Source: Nocardiopsis sp. YSL2
Lineage (GTDB): Bacteria > Actinomycetota > Actinomycetes > Streptosporangiales > Streptosporangiaceae
Assembly: GCF_030555055.1 (NCBI RefSeq)
Contig: NZ_JAMOAO010000001.1
Location: 2,108,001-2,172,000 of the forward strand
Length of the DNA: 64,000 bases
Reading direction: 5' to 3'
A program made the translations under genes and the position numbers. The notes below the pieces were generated by a model. That model ran no database searches and was not told the origin of the DNA. It was given only the letters and a program-made list of their open reading frames with translations. This document shows positions 36,289 to 44,723 of the stretch, in pieces (the stretch's first letter is position 1; every line of letters starts with the position of its first letter).

Positions 36289-37196
36289 GCACACTGTTCG
36301 CCGACCGCCCCGTGTGGGCGGAGCGCCCCAGCCTCCCTGCACGCGCCGCGAAGAACACCACGTTGGCGGCCATCGCGGTCGTCATCATCTTCCCGCTGTA
36401 CATCGTCATCCTGACCAGCCTGTCGCCGGCCTCGGCGGTCAACAGCGCGGGCGGCCTGGTCCTGGTACCCCAGGGCATCTCGTTCCAGGCCTACGCCGAC
36501 CTGTTCAGCGGCGGGGTGGTCACCCGGGCCGTCCTGGTCAGCCTGGGTGTGACGGCCGTCGGCACGGCCGTCAGCCTGGCGGCGACCATCCTGGCGGCCT
36601 ACGGGCTGTCCCAGACGGGGTCCCTGTGGCACCGGCCGCTGCTGTTCGCGGTGCTGCTGACGTTCCTGTTCGCGCCGGGGATGATCCCGCTGTACCTGCT
36701 GGTCAGCAACGTCGGACTGATCGACAGCTACTGGTCGCTCATCCTGCCGACCGCCGTGAACGCGTTCAACCTCGTGGTCATGCGCGCGTTCTTCATGAAC
36801 CTGCCGGGCGAGATCAGCGACAGCGCCCGGGTGGACGGCGCGAGCGAGTGGACGATCCTCACCCGCCTGGTGCTGCCCATGTCCAAGGGCGTCACGGCGG
36901 TCATCGGGCTGTTCTACGCGGTGGGCTACTGGAACGCGTTCTTCAACGCCATCCTCTACATGAACGACAACTCCAAGTGGCCGCTCCAGCTGATCCTGCG
37001 CCAGTACGTGCAGCAGGGGCAGCAGCTGAGCTCGAACTCGGTCGTGGGGAACGCGGTCCAGGGCACCGCGTCCGCCCCGAACCTGGCGATCCAGATGGCC
37101 ATCGTGGTGGTGGCCCTGGTCCCGGTCACGTTCATCTACCCGCTGGTGCAGAAGCACTTCACCAAGGGCGTCATCATCGGCGCCGTCAAGGGCTGA
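36285..37196 (+). CDS. Sugar ABC transporter permease (YtcP/LplC-like)
   Basis: 303 residues with six membrane segments and EAA loop ARVDGASEWTILTRLVLPMS, preceded by IFPLYIVILTSLSP near the start. It partners the LplB-like permease. No ATPase gene follows: the operon ends at a hairpin at 37204. In actinobacteria such importers usually borrow the shared ATPase MsiK. Confidence 0.92.
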   Translation: MSTLFADRPVWAERPSLPARAAKNTTLAAIAVVIIFPLYIVILTSLSPASAVNSAGGLVLVPQGISFQAYADLFSGGVVTRAVLVSLGVTAVGTAVSLAATILAAYGLSQTGSLWHRPLLFAVLLTFLFAPGMIPLYLLVSNVGLIDSYWSLILPTAVNAFNLVVMRAFFMNLPGEISDSARVDGASEWTILTRLVLPMSKGVTAVIGLFYAVGYWNAFFNAILYMNDNSKWPLQLILRQYVQQGQQLSSNSVVGNAVQGTASAPNLAIQMAIVVVALVPVTFIYPLVQKHFTKGVIIGAVKG

Positions 37197-37203
37197 GAGC
37201 GCG

Positions 37204-37230
37204 CGGTCGGCCCCGGAGGGGGGCCGACCG
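37204..37230 (+). terminator. Terminator of the sugar ABC operon
   Basis: Perfect 11-base-pair hairpin (CGGTCGGCCCC and its complement) with a GGAGG loop, seven bases after the permease stop. Confidence 0.8.
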
Positions 37231-37266
37231 CTCCGGGGTCGACGGGCGTCCTGGCATGCTGTCCGG

Positions 37267-37935
37267 ATGAACCGCACAACGAAGATCAGCTCTCGTGTCC
37301 TCTCCGGCGCGGGAGCCGTCCTGTTGTTGGCCGGGTGCGCGCAGGACGCCGAGGAGCCGGAGGAGAGCACGGAGGCGGCGGCCGAGGAGTCGGAGGAGTC
37401 CTCGCCCGAACCGGAGGGCCCGGCGCTGACGGCCGTACCCGGGAACGGCGACGTCGCCTGGCTGGTCCCCGACGAAGGTGAGCTCGACGACTGGACCATC
37501 AACGTCGAGGACGATTTCGTGCTCTTCTCCCACACCACGGGCGCCGGCGCCGGATGCGGATCCTCGTTCGGCCTGATCGAGGGACGTGCCGCCGACCGCC
37601 GGGACGCGGGCGCTGACTCCGCGATCAGTGCCATGGACTGGGTGAGCGTCGCCATGGCCGGGGTCACGATCGTCGAGGAGGGATCGGAGCCCGAGGACGA
37701 CGCCGAGTACGAGGACCTCGGCACCGTGGAGGTGGCCGCCGACTCCGGGACGGTGGAGTTCTCCATGGTCCAGGGGCACAGCGACACCATGAGCACGTCG
37801 GACGCCAGGGCGGGCGTGTACTGGGCGGGCGACGACGAGTTGTACTTCTCGCACAGCTGCCTGATGGGTGACTGGGAGAGCGGGGAGCAGGCCCTCATGG
37901 ACCTCCTCGACCAGGTGAGCGTCACCGGAGTCTGA
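37267..37935 (+). CDS. Hypothetical lipoprotein
   Basis: 222 residues. The signal peptide ends in LLAGC (Cys about 23), followed by a Glu-rich linker (about 25-50) and an unrecognised folded domain with three further cysteines (GAGCGSS, SHSCLMG). Exported and lipid-anchored. It stands alone after the ABC operon terminator; no evidence links it to sugar use. Confidence 0.7.
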   Translation: MNRTTKISSRVLSGAGAVLLLAGCAQDAEEPEESTEAAAEESEESSPEPEGPALTAVPGNGDVAWLVPDEGELDDWTINVEDDFVLFSHTTGAGAGCGSSFGLIEGRAADRRDAGADSAISAMDWVSVAMAGVTIVEEGSEPEDDAEYEDLGTVEVAADSGTVEFSMVQGHSDTMSTSDARAGVYWAGDDELYFSHSCLMGDWESGEQALMDLLDQVSVTGV

Positions 37936-37983
37936 CAGCCTCCCCCGTTCCGCTCCCCTGCTCCGTGATCGGCGGGACCGGGG

Positions 37984-39075
37984 TCAGACCGTCGAGCGCA
38001 GCAGGGGGATCCGCCGCATGGCGGCGACCAGGAGCATGCTGATGGCGGCGGTCGCGACCGCGTACCCGCTCGCCGCGGCCAGGGCCAGGGCGCCGTCGGG
38101 CGTCCCACCGATGTCGCGCAGCGTGTTGAGCACCATGACGTGGACGAGGTAGACGCCGAGGCTCAGTCCGGACACCGCTCCCACGACCCTGCCGACCGTA
38201 CGCCCGGCGCGGCCACCCGCCGCCAGGCGCGAACCCGCGGCGCGCAGCAGCACGAAGGCCCCGACGGAGGCGGGGACGACCGTCGGGGACAGGAAGCCGT
38301 ACACGTACGCGGCGCCGGCCCCCCACTCCCCCGCGACCGCGGCGGCCGCCCAGGCTCCCCCCACGGTGGCGGCGGTGCCCAGGACGAAGGCGGCGCAGCC
38401 GTAGCGCAGGCTGCGGGGCGCGGGGCCGCTGTTCAGCAACAGCCACCCCAGCAGGTAGTAGCCCAGGAACGGGAGGAACCGCGTCGCCGCGGTCACGCCC
38501 CCGACGCCGTCGACCAGTCCGAGTAGCTGGTCGGCGGCGCCCAGGGCCAGCGTCAGTCCCGCGAACCAGCAGAGTCCGGTGCGCGGTGTGTGGGCCACCA
38601 CCGTGCGCAGGAACGGCGTGAGCAGGTAGAGGCCCGCGATGACGTAGAGGAAGTACAGGTGGATCGAGGGCGATACCGACGCGGCCTGGGCCACGGCGTC
38701 CGAGGCGCCGATGCCGTCGCGCCACCGCTCCCAGACCAGGTAGGCGACGGTCCACACGATCAGGGGCACGCCGATCCTGGCCCACCGCCTGCGGTAGAAC
38801 TCCCCGGCGTCCTCCTCCCGTGGGCGCAGCAGCAGACCGCCGCTGATCATCACGAACACCGGCACGCACCACCGCAGCGCGGAGTCCACGACGTGCGCGG
38901 CCCACCAGGCCGGGGTGCCGAGGTCGGCGTAGACGGTGCTGACCAGCGGGGAGAACGCGTGCACGACGACCACGGCCGCCATCGCGGCGACCCGGGCGAA
39001 TTCGATCCACGTCGTCGGGAGGGGAGCGGACGGCGCCGAAGCCGGGCGGTCCGCGGGGGGCACGTCGACTCGCAT
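37984..39075 (-). CDS. Acyltransferase family 3 membrane protein
   Basis: 363 residues, about ten transmembrane helices. The RVAAMAAVVVVHAFSPL segment carries the conserved His of the WecH/OafA-type acyltransferases (Acyl_transf_3), and VPVFVMISGGLLL is a second family hallmark. It would O-acetylate a surface glycan or metabolite; substrate unknown. Downstream of the ATP-binding protein gene by 20 bases, possibly one transcript. Confidence 0.85.
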   Translation of the reverse strand: MRVDVPPADRPASAPSAPLPTTWIEFARVAAMAAVVVVHAFSPLVSTVYADLGTPAWWAAHVVDSALRWCVPVFVMISGGLLLRPREEDAGEFYRRRWARIGVPLIVWTVAYLVWERWRDGIGASDAVAQAASVSPSIHLYFLYVIAGLYLLTPFLRTVVAHTPRTGLCWFAGLTLALGAADQLLGLVDGVGGVTAATRFLPFLGYYLLGWLLLNSGPAPRSLRYGCAAFVLGTAATVGGAWAAAAVAGEWGAGAAYVYGFLSPTVVPASVGAFVLLRAAGSRLAAGGRAGRTVGRVVGAVSGLSLGVYLVHVMVLNTLRDIGGTPDGALALAAASGYAVATAAISMLLVAAMRRIPLLRSTV

Positions 39076-39095
39076 CCCCCATCGATACCACTTCG

Positions 39096-39638
39096 TTATC
39101 TATGGCTCAAGTCGGTCCCCCCGGCGGCCGCGGGCCGGGTACCCCGTTCGAGGAGGGCTCGGACGGTGAGGGGGCCGCCAGCCTTCCCTGACCAGTCCCA
39201 GTACGCCGCGAGGGTGTCGAGCACGCGGAGCCCGTACCCGCCGGCCGCGAGGGGTTCGCGGCGGTCCTCGATGCGGGGTACGGGGATCGACGGACCCGGC
39301 CGGGGCCCGTTGTCGGTGACGGTCAGGACGAAGGCGAAGGGGCGGCGTTCGACCACGACGGTCGTGGTGCCGCCGGGATCGCCGGAGCGCGTGTGGCGCT
39401 GGGCGTTGGTGACGAGTTCGCTGACCGCCGTGATCAGGGCGAAGGACGCGCTGTCGGTGTCGCGGGCGATGCGGTCGGCCCACCGCCGGGCGACGCCGAC
39501 GTGGTGAGGGTCCGGGCCGAGGACGATCCCGTGTCGGCCGGGTGTGGAGAGGTTCAGCCGCCAGGGAGGCGGGATCACCGATCGACGGGGAGCGGGAATC
39601 CCTTCCGGAGCGGAACCGGGAAAGGTACGTTCGTTCAT
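39096..39638 (-). CDS. ATP-binding protein, anti-sigma-factor-like (HATPase)
   Basis: 180 residues. An HATPase_c domain of the RsbW/SpoIIAB type: ITAVSELVTNAQRHTR is the N-box and TDNGPRPG the G1 motif; the GYGLRVL segment follows. Many actinobacterial copies act as anti-sigma or conservon-type switches. There is no sigma factor or antagonist adjacent, but a partial STAS protein lies at the window's right end. Divergent from the XRE gene. Confidence 0.82.
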   Translation of the reverse strand: MNERTFPGSAPEGIPAPRRSVIPPPWRLNLSTPGRHGIVLGPDPHHVGVARRWADRIARDTDSASFALITAVSELVTNAQRHTRSGDPGGTTTVVVERRPFAFVLTVTDNGPRPGPSIPVPRIEDRREPLAAGGYGLRVLDTLAAYWDWSGKAGGPLTVRALLERGTRPAAAGGTDLSHR

Positions 39639-39842
39639 GTTCGCGCCTGGTGTACTCGAAGTGACGGGTGCGAGCCACGGCCCGGGGCTGCGGTTTCAGC
39701 CGCCGGGCCTCTTGCTTGTCCGATGAATCTCCAACGACCTCCACACTGCACCAACGGCCTCTGACCTGCCATGTTTTCCACACTCCCGTGGATTTCAGTT
39801 GAATCCGTGGAGAGAACGGGAGCAAGTCTGTAGCTTTGTGGA

Positions 39843-40649
39843 ATGGTGATTCCTGAACGCAGCCCCTGGCACCAGTTCGCTGTCGAGCTCAAACGCCTTC
39901 GCGTGCAGAGCGGCTATACGCAGGAGAAACTCGGCAAGGCGATCGGTGTGAGTGATTCGCTCATCTCAGCGATCGAGAACGATGAACGCCCACCGAAACC
40001 GGACTATGCGGAAACAATGGACACCGTCTTCTCCACAGGTGGAGCACTGACACGCCTGTGGTCGGACATCAACAAGAGCCTGGATGCGCGTGACTGGTGG
40101 CGCAGCATCAAGGTGCTGGAGCAGGCGGCCATCGAGATCCGCGAGTACCAGATGGTCATGATCCCCGGACTGCTCCAGACCGCCGAGTACGCCCGCACCT
40201 CCATGAGGGCCGGAAGGATCTGGGACCGGAAGGACAAGATCGAGCAGTTCGTGCAGATGCGGACGATCCGCTGGGGACAACTGCACAAGGACGTCGTCCT
40301 CTGGTTCGTCGTGGACGAGTACACGCTGACTCGGCAGGTCGGGTCTCCGGAGCTGATGCTTGCCCAGCTCGACGGCATCCTCGACCTGATCGACGCGGGA
40401 GCCATCCGCATCCAGGTGATCACCCGCCACGCACCCCAGCATCCCGGAATGAGCGGAGGGCTGCGCGTGCTCGGGTTCGCCGATCGACCTCCGGTAGCTC
40501 TGGCCGAGCACTGGTCCGGTGAGGCCGTCCTCGATGACGCGGAGACAGTACGGCAGGCGGGCCTGCTTTTCGGAGCCCTCCAGGGGGATGCGCTCTCGCT
40601 GAGCGAGTCTGAGAAGATGATCAGGCGAATCAGAGAGGACTACGCATGA
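39843..40649 (+). CDS. XRE-family regulator with DUF5753
   Basis: 268 residues. The helix-turn-helix (10-65; TQEKLGKAIGVSDSLISAIE) is followed by a DUF5753 effector domain beginning MVMIPGLLQTAEYAR and containing APQHPGMSGGLRVLGF. Such regulators pair with small DUF397 proteins, as here. Role in actinobacteria: development and antibiotic control in a few cases. The stop overlaps the DUF397 start (ATGA). Confidence 0.92.
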   Translation: MVIPERSPWHQFAVELKRLRVQSGYTQEKLGKAIGVSDSLISAIENDERPPKPDYAETMDTVFSTGGALTRLWSDINKSLDARDWWRSIKVLEQAAIEIREYQMVMIPGLLQTAEYARTSMRAGRIWDRKDKIEQFVQMRTIRWGQLHKDVVLWFVVDEYTLTRQVGSPELMLAQLDGILDLIDAGAIRIQVITRHAPQHPGMSGGLRVLGFADRPPVALAEHWSGEAVLDDAETVRQAGLLFGALQGDALSLSESEKMIRRIREDYA

Positions 40650-40825
40650 GTGATTTCCAGTGGCATAAGTCCAGCTACAGCGGCGGTAGTACGGGCAACT
40701 GCGTGGAGGTCGCCGAGGGTGTCGCCACTGCGGTGCGGGACACCCAGAACCGCGAGCTCGGGCACCTGGCGTTCGGTGCCGCCGAGTGGACCGCGCTCGT
40801 GGACTCCCTCAAGCAGCACTCCTAG
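40646..40825 (+). CDS. DUF397 small protein
   Basis: 59 residues: starts MSDFQWHKSSYSGG, then GNCVEVAEGVATAVRDTQNR and FGAAEWTALVDSLKQHS, the complete DUF397 pattern. It is the usual partner of XRE-DUF5753 regulators (BldB/WhiJ-like systems). Too short for typical ORF listings but the ATGA overlap and family match make it secure. Confidence 0.93.
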   Translation: MSDFQWHKSSYSGGSTGNCVEVAEGVATAVRDTQNRELGHLAFGAAEWTALVDSLKQHS

Positions 40826-41166
40826 AAGCCCTGACGAACCGCCCTGTGGCCGCGAGCGACTCCGATCGCGGCCACACCCATTTTCGTACACCGGGCGACC
40901 AGAACACTGCTCCAAACCCGCTTAATTCGGGCCAATCAGCACCATTGCCATTTACCCGAATCCAGCACCAAGACATCCCCTGATCAGGAAAAACGGAGCC
41001 ACGCGAAGGCTTCAGAAAAACTACCAACCGGTAGCGCGCACTTTCGCTTCGAACATGCCCTAATCTTCTTGGCGAACACACCAGAAAAAGCGGAGGCCCC
41101 GCGACGCTAGTTCGCGTCCGAGGCCGTGGCCAGCAATTAGACCCCTTGAAGACAAGGATTGCCGAC
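40826..41166 (+). other. Intergenic region after DUF397
   Basis: 341 bases. Holds the terminator at 40846-40875. The right part is less GC-rich than the surroundings and must contain the promoter for 41167, but I cannot assign one confidently. A weak inverted repeat (CGCGA/TCGCG) lies near 41101-41117. Confidence 0.5.
40846..40875 (+). terminator. Terminator of XRE-DUF397 operon
   Basis: Ten-base-pair stem (GTGGCCGCGA and TCGCGGCCAC) with a ten-base loop, 20 bases after the DUF397 stop, then ACCCATTTTC. Confidence 0.8.
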
Positions 41167-41658
41167 ATGGCTCAGTTTAGCCCTGCCGTCCTCAGCTATG
41201 CCATCGCCCTCCTCCGGGCCCTCCTCACTCCCGCGCGCGGGCGCCACTCCGTCGCCGCCCGCCGACGCCGCTCCACCAGGGTCCGCCGCTACGCGCCCGT
41301 TCCCGCTCCCGCGCAGGCCAGCGCCCCACCGGCACCTCGCCCCTCGCCCCGCCTGGCCCCTCCCCGCGAACGCATCCCGGCCGAAGACGTCGCCCTCGTG
41401 CGCGGCTATTACCGGGCCTTCGAGAACGAACGCGATCTCGCCCGTGTGCAGGCCCAGGCCCGCGCACGCCTCGACCGCTGGGCCGCCACACCCTCGGGCT
41501 CCCCGCTTCCGATCACGTCTCCGACGCCTTCCGGAGACCTCCTCGCGCCCGTGCCCGTGACCGTGCCCCGCCCCCGGCAGTCGGCCGACGACCTGTCCGA
41601 ACTCCGCCGGGTCACCCGCGTCTGGATCGAGCAGCAGCGCACGGCGGTGGCCGTATGA
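41167..41658 (+). CDS. Hypothetical Arg/Pro-rich protein
   Basis: 163 residues, no recognised domain. A short amphipathic/hydrophobic start (FSPAVLSYAIALLRALL) precedes an Arg-rich stretch and Pro/Ala linkers; the C-terminal quarter forms a predicted helix. It overlaps the following HATPase gene by four bases (ATGA), so they are coupled. May be a partner of that protein; not shown by sequence. Confidence 0.6.
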   Translation: MAQFSPAVLSYAIALLRALLTPARGRHSVAARRRRSTRVRRYAPVPAPAQASAPPAPRPSPRLAPPRERIPAEDVALVRGYYRAFENERDLARVQAQARARLDRWAATPSGSPLPITSPTPSGDLLAPVPVTVPRPRQSADDLSELRRVTRVWIEQQRTAVAV

Positions 41659-42155
41659 CGTACGCACACACCGAGGAGGCACGCCCGGTCGTCTTCTGGG
41701 AACACCGCACCTACCCCGGCCACCTGTCCGAACTCAGGCGGGTCCGCGCCGACCTCGCCACCGACCTGGCCGGATTCGATGCCGACCTGGTCGACACCCT
41801 CCAACTCGTCACCAGCGAACTGTTCGCCAACGGGGTCAAGTACACCCGCGCCGACCCCCCGTTCAAGGAGGTCATCAGGGCCCTGTCCATGCCCGACCCA
41901 GCCACCCTGCGCGTGTCCCTGAGCGACTGCGGCGGAGGCGGCGGGGCGCCCCGCATCCCGAACGAGCGCACCGACCTCGAATGGGACTGGGCCGAGTGCC
42001 AGCGCGGACTCGTCCTCGTCGAGAACCTGTCCACAGCCTGGGGACACTTCCGACTCGCCCCCTGGGCCGACCTCGGCACCCACGTCTGGGCCGAGTTCAC
42101 GGTGGACCCGGCCAGCACCCCGCCTGACCTGTACCCCTACGTCTTCGCCCACTGA
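41655..42155 (+). CDS. ATP-binding protein, anti-sigma-factor-like (HATPase)
   Basis: 166 residues. N-box LVTSELFANGVKYTR and the GGGGGAPR glycine loop mark an HATPase_c domain of the SpoIIAB/RsbW type, followed by RGLVLVENLSTAWGHF. It is the second such protein within 2.6 kb, but the two are not close copies. Translationally coupled to the Arg/Pro-rich protein. Confidence 0.82.
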   Translation: MTYAHTEEARPVVFWEHRTYPGHLSELRRVRADLATDLAGFDADLVDTLQLVTSELFANGVKYTRADPPFKEVIRALSMPDPATLRVSLSDCGGGGGAPRIPNERTDLEWDWAECQRGLVLVENLSTAWGHFRLAPWADLGTHVWAEFTVDPASTPPDLYPYVFAH

Positions 42156-42190
42156 CCGATCAGCATCCACCCTCGACAGACAGGACCCCC

Positions 42191-43066
42191 TTGCCCACCC
42201 GCGACCACGAGATCCCGCTGCGGATCATCCAGAACCAACCCGCCATGGTGCCCGTCCTGCTCAAAGAGGCTCTGGGCATCGACGTCCCCTGGCATACCGA
42301 GGCGGTCAACACAAGCCCGGTGATGACCAACTGCGACCCAAAGGAACTCAACAGCGACGGCGCGGTCCTGCTGCGTGACGGTGGCAGGAACGTTCTGGCG
42401 ATCGTGGTCGAACGCCAGAACGGCCGCGACTACGACAAGCGCTACAGCTGGCCCGCCTACCTCACCACACTGCGGCTAAGGCTCGAATGCCCCGCAATAC
42501 TCATGGTCCTGTGTCCGAACGAGGCCATCGCCCGCTGGTGCGCCACCCCGATTTCCATCGGACACCCGGGATTCGATCTGACACCTCTCACGATCGGCCC
42601 GTCCGAGATGCCGGTGATCGTGATCCCGGCCCAGGCACGAGCGGCCCCCGAGGTCTCGGTCTTCTCGGCCCGTGTCCATGGAAACACCGAACCGGGCACG
42701 TTGAAGGCGTTCGTGGAAGCCCTGGACGCCACCTCCGAGCAGCACCGACTGTTTTACTATGACTACGTCCTGGCCGGTCTCAACGAGGCCGCCCGGAAGG
42801 AGCTGGAGGGCTTGATGTCCGTGGAAACCTACGAATGGCAGAGTGACTTCGCCAAGAAGTACGTCGGGATGGGCCGGGAAGAGGGCCGGGAAGAGGGCCG
42901 CGCGGCTGAGGCGGCCCGGAACGTGATCGCGGTACTCCAGGCCCGCGGGTTCGCTGTATCCGACGAAGAGCGGTCCAGGATCACCAGCTGCACCGACTTG
43001 GCGACCCTGGAGAAGTGGGTGCCCAAGGCCGTCACCGTCGAGCGGCCCGCAGACCTCTTCGACTGA
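42191..43066 (+). CDS. Rpn-like PD-(D/E)XK nuclease family protein
   Basis: 291 residues starting at a TTG. The DGAVLLRDGGRNVLAIVVERQ segment (about 56-76) has the spacing of a PD-(D/E)XK core (Asp, then E-x-Q), as in Rpn/transposase-derived nucleases. Later there is GREEGREEGRAAEAARNVI, a charged helix typical of this group, and a C-terminal SDEERSRITSCTDLATLEKW domain. Possible roles are recombination promotion or defence. The TTG start is uncertain but no better start is near. Confidence 0.65.
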   Translation: MPTRDHEIPLRIIQNQPAMVPVLLKEALGIDVPWHTEAVNTSPVMTNCDPKELNSDGAVLLRDGGRNVLAIVVERQNGRDYDKRYSWPAYLTTLRLRLECPAILMVLCPNEAIARWCATPISIGHPGFDLTPLTIGPSEMPVIVIPAQARAAPEVSVFSARVHGNTEPGTLKAFVEALDATSEQHRLFYYDYVLAGLNEAARKELEGLMSVETYEWQSDFAKKYVGMGREEGREEGRAAEAARNVIAVLQARGFAVSDEERSRITSCTDLATLEKWVPKAVTVERPADLFD

Positions 43067-43080
43067 ACGTTTGACCTATG

Positions 43081-43120
43081 CCGACCGGTCCCGGGCGCTT
43101 CCCGGGGCCGGTTCGGTCGG
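43081..43120. terminator. Convergent hairpin between nuclease-like and F420 genes
   Basis: Imperfect long inverted repeat (CCGACC...GGTCGG outer arms, CCCGGG inner arms) filling the gap between convergent genes. Confidence 0.65.
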
Positions 43121-43121
43121 A

Positions 43122-43760
43122 TCAGGGCAGGATCTTGACCGCACTGGACCACCCCAGGCCGAGCCGGTCCTGCATGGTCATCACCAGGAACTGGAACGCC
43201 TCCAGCTCCCGTGCCCGACGCAGCGCGCCGGCGTCCAGGGGTCGCAGACCGCCGTCGCGCACGAGCTTGGCGACCGTCTCCTTCGCGCCGTCGTCGTCGG
43301 AGGCGAGGAACACGTCGAGCGGTCGGCCGTCCACCTCGCCGGCCACGAGCGTGCTCGCGAAGGTCGTGTTGAACGCTTTGACCAAGCGGGCCCCAGGATT
43401 CTCGGCTGCGATCTCCTCGGCCGCGGAGACCCCGGGCGGCACGACCAGGGAGTCGAAGGTCGTGAAGTCCACCGGGTTGGAGATGTCCACCACGACCGGG
43501 TGCGTCTGCGGAAGCTGCTGGATCACCTCGCGCCCGGCCGGGTAGGGCACGGCCAGAACGACCACGGCCGCGCCCGTGGCGCCCTCGTCGAGTGACGAGC
43601 CCCCCGTGGCCGTACCCCCGGTGTCGTCCGACAGCTCCATGGCGAGGTTCTCAGCCTTGGCCGCCGTCCTGTCGACCAGACGTACCTGGTGTCCTCCCGC
43701 CAGTGCCCGGGTCGCGATGCCACGAGCCATGTTCCCGGCGCCAACAATCGTGACGATCAT
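43122..43760 (-). CDS. NADPH-dependent F420 reductase-like protein
   Basis: 212 residues. The N-terminal Rossmann motif VGAGNMARG (6-14) with a following Asp/Arg (VDRTAAK) favours NADP. VLAVPYPAG and VVDISNPVDF match F420H2:NADP oxidoreductase-like proteins. F420 binding is inferred from similarity. It probably transfers hydride between NADPH and F420 or a related cofactor. Transcribed leftwards from the repeat region. Confidence 0.82.
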   Translation of the reverse strand: MIVTIVGAGNMARGIATRALAGGHQVRLVDRTAAKAENLAMELSDDTGGTATGGSSLDEGATGAAVVVLAVPYPAGREVIQQLPQTHPVVVDISNPVDFTTFDSLVVPPGVSAAEEIAAENPGARLVKAFNTTFASTLVAGEVDGRPLDVFLASDDDGAKETVAKLVRDGGLRPLDAGALRRARELEAFQFLVMTMQDRLGLGWSSAVKILP

Positions 43761-44107
43761 CGTCCCCCCTCGGGTTCGGCTGTCCTGCGTGCACGATCAC
43801 CAGGTTCCTGCCGGGAAGGCCGTGCGAGCGGGACTGACGCGCCGAACGGCCGGACCTTGGTCGACGGATGACCGGGCCCAGGCACGTACTCCACCCATCC
43901 TCGATACTCGATCTCGCGACACACGAAAATCTCCAGTGGTGAGAGTAGACATCCGCCGGAGGTACTGCTAGATTTCCTGTCGTAGCCAAAGAGATCCACC
44001 GCAGGACCACCGGATACGCCGGTGGAGAGCAGGACCGGCATCCCGCCAGCACCGGGGATACCGGAGCAGTACAGAAGGACCGGAGTCCCGCTGGTACAGG
44101 GGATTCC

Positions 44108-44219
44108 GCAGCAGGACCGGAGTCCCGCCAGGACGGGGGAAGCCGGAGCAGTACAGAAGGACGCGGTAGGGCTCGACCGGCGCGCATCGCAGTACGGCGT
44201 CGGGAGCCGGTAGCACCGC
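44108..44219 (+). repeat. 112-bp direct repeat, copy 1
   Basis: Higher-order copy within the array, spanning a 37-base and a 73-base unit. It matches 44344-44455 at all but three of 112 positions. Confidence 0.88.
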
Positions 44220-44343
44220 AGCAGGACCGATATCCCGCCAACACGGGGGACATCGGAGCAGGAAAGAAGGACCGGCATCTCGCTCACACAGGAGAGGCCG
44301 GAGCAGGATGCAGGACCGGTTTTCCGCTCACACAGGGAAGACC

Positions 44344-44455
44344 GCAGCAGGACCGGAGTCCCGCCAGCACGGGGGAAGCCGGAGCAGTACAGAAGGACGC
44401 GGTAGGGCTCGACCGGCGCGCATCGCAACACGGCGTCGGGAGCCGGTAGCACCGC
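44344..44455 (+). repeat. 112-bp direct repeat, copy 2
   Basis: Second copy, starting 236 bases after the first. Differences from copy 1: one base in CCAG(C/G)ACGG and two in GCA(AC/GT)ACGG. Such high identity beside more diverged units points to a recent segmental duplication. Confidence 0.88.
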
Positions 44456-44659
44456 TCAGCAGGAAACGCAGGAAGAGATCGAGAGGAGTAGATGCCATCA
44501 GGATCGCCCGGGCGTGGGCTTGTTCCGCTCGGGTACCGCAGGCCCCGGTTCGGAAGAAGGTGGTCCACGGTCTCACAACCGCGATCCCCGCGATCCCGTC
44601 CCAGCTTGACCTCGGGAAGCGGAAGACCGGCATCCGCCGGTAGGTGGTATTGAACTCTC

Positions 44660-44689
44660 GGGCCCCGGCGCCACTCGGCGCTGGGGCCC
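44660..44689 (+). terminator. Strong hairpin upstream of MerR-like gene
   Basis: 13-base-pair stem (GGGCCCCGGCGCC pairing with GGCGCTGGGGCCC, one G-T pair) and ACTC loop. It lies in the leader of the 44724 gene, so it may terminate a transcript from the repeat region or act as a leader structure. Confidence 0.6.
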
Positions 44690-44723
44690 TCGACGTGCGT
44701 TCAGGAGAGAGAAAGAAGAGCGC

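Larger units (their letters stand above)
44029..44457 (+). repeat. Degenerate 37-45 bp repeat array
   Basis: Nine head-to-tail units beginning AGCAG, of about 37, 45, 37, 73, 37, 45, 44, 37 and 74 bases. The 37-base core contains AGCAGGACCGGAGTCCCG, then CAGCACGGGGGAAGCCGG; TCCCG and CGGGG can pair, giving a small hairpin in each unit. The 45-base units carry an eight-base insertion (GTACAGAA or similar), the long ones a further insert. Function unknown. Confidence 0.85.
43761..44723 (+). other. Noncoding region with repeat array and hairpin
   Basis: 963 bases without a supported gene between divergent genes. Contains the repeat array at 44029-44457, two 112-base direct repeats inside it, and a strong hairpin at 44660-44689. 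Reading frames through the repeats are rejected because unit lengths (37, 45, 44, 73 and 74) do not keep frame. Confidence 0.7.

Noticed and set aside
43651..44452. Cys/Leu/Arg-rich minus-strand frames through the repeat array
   Set aside because: Repeat units of 37 and 73-74 bases do not preserve a frame, and no ribosome site or family match is seen.
44029..44457. CRISPR array
   Set aside because: No constant direct repeat with unique spacers of similar length, and no cas genes; units are degenerate throughout.
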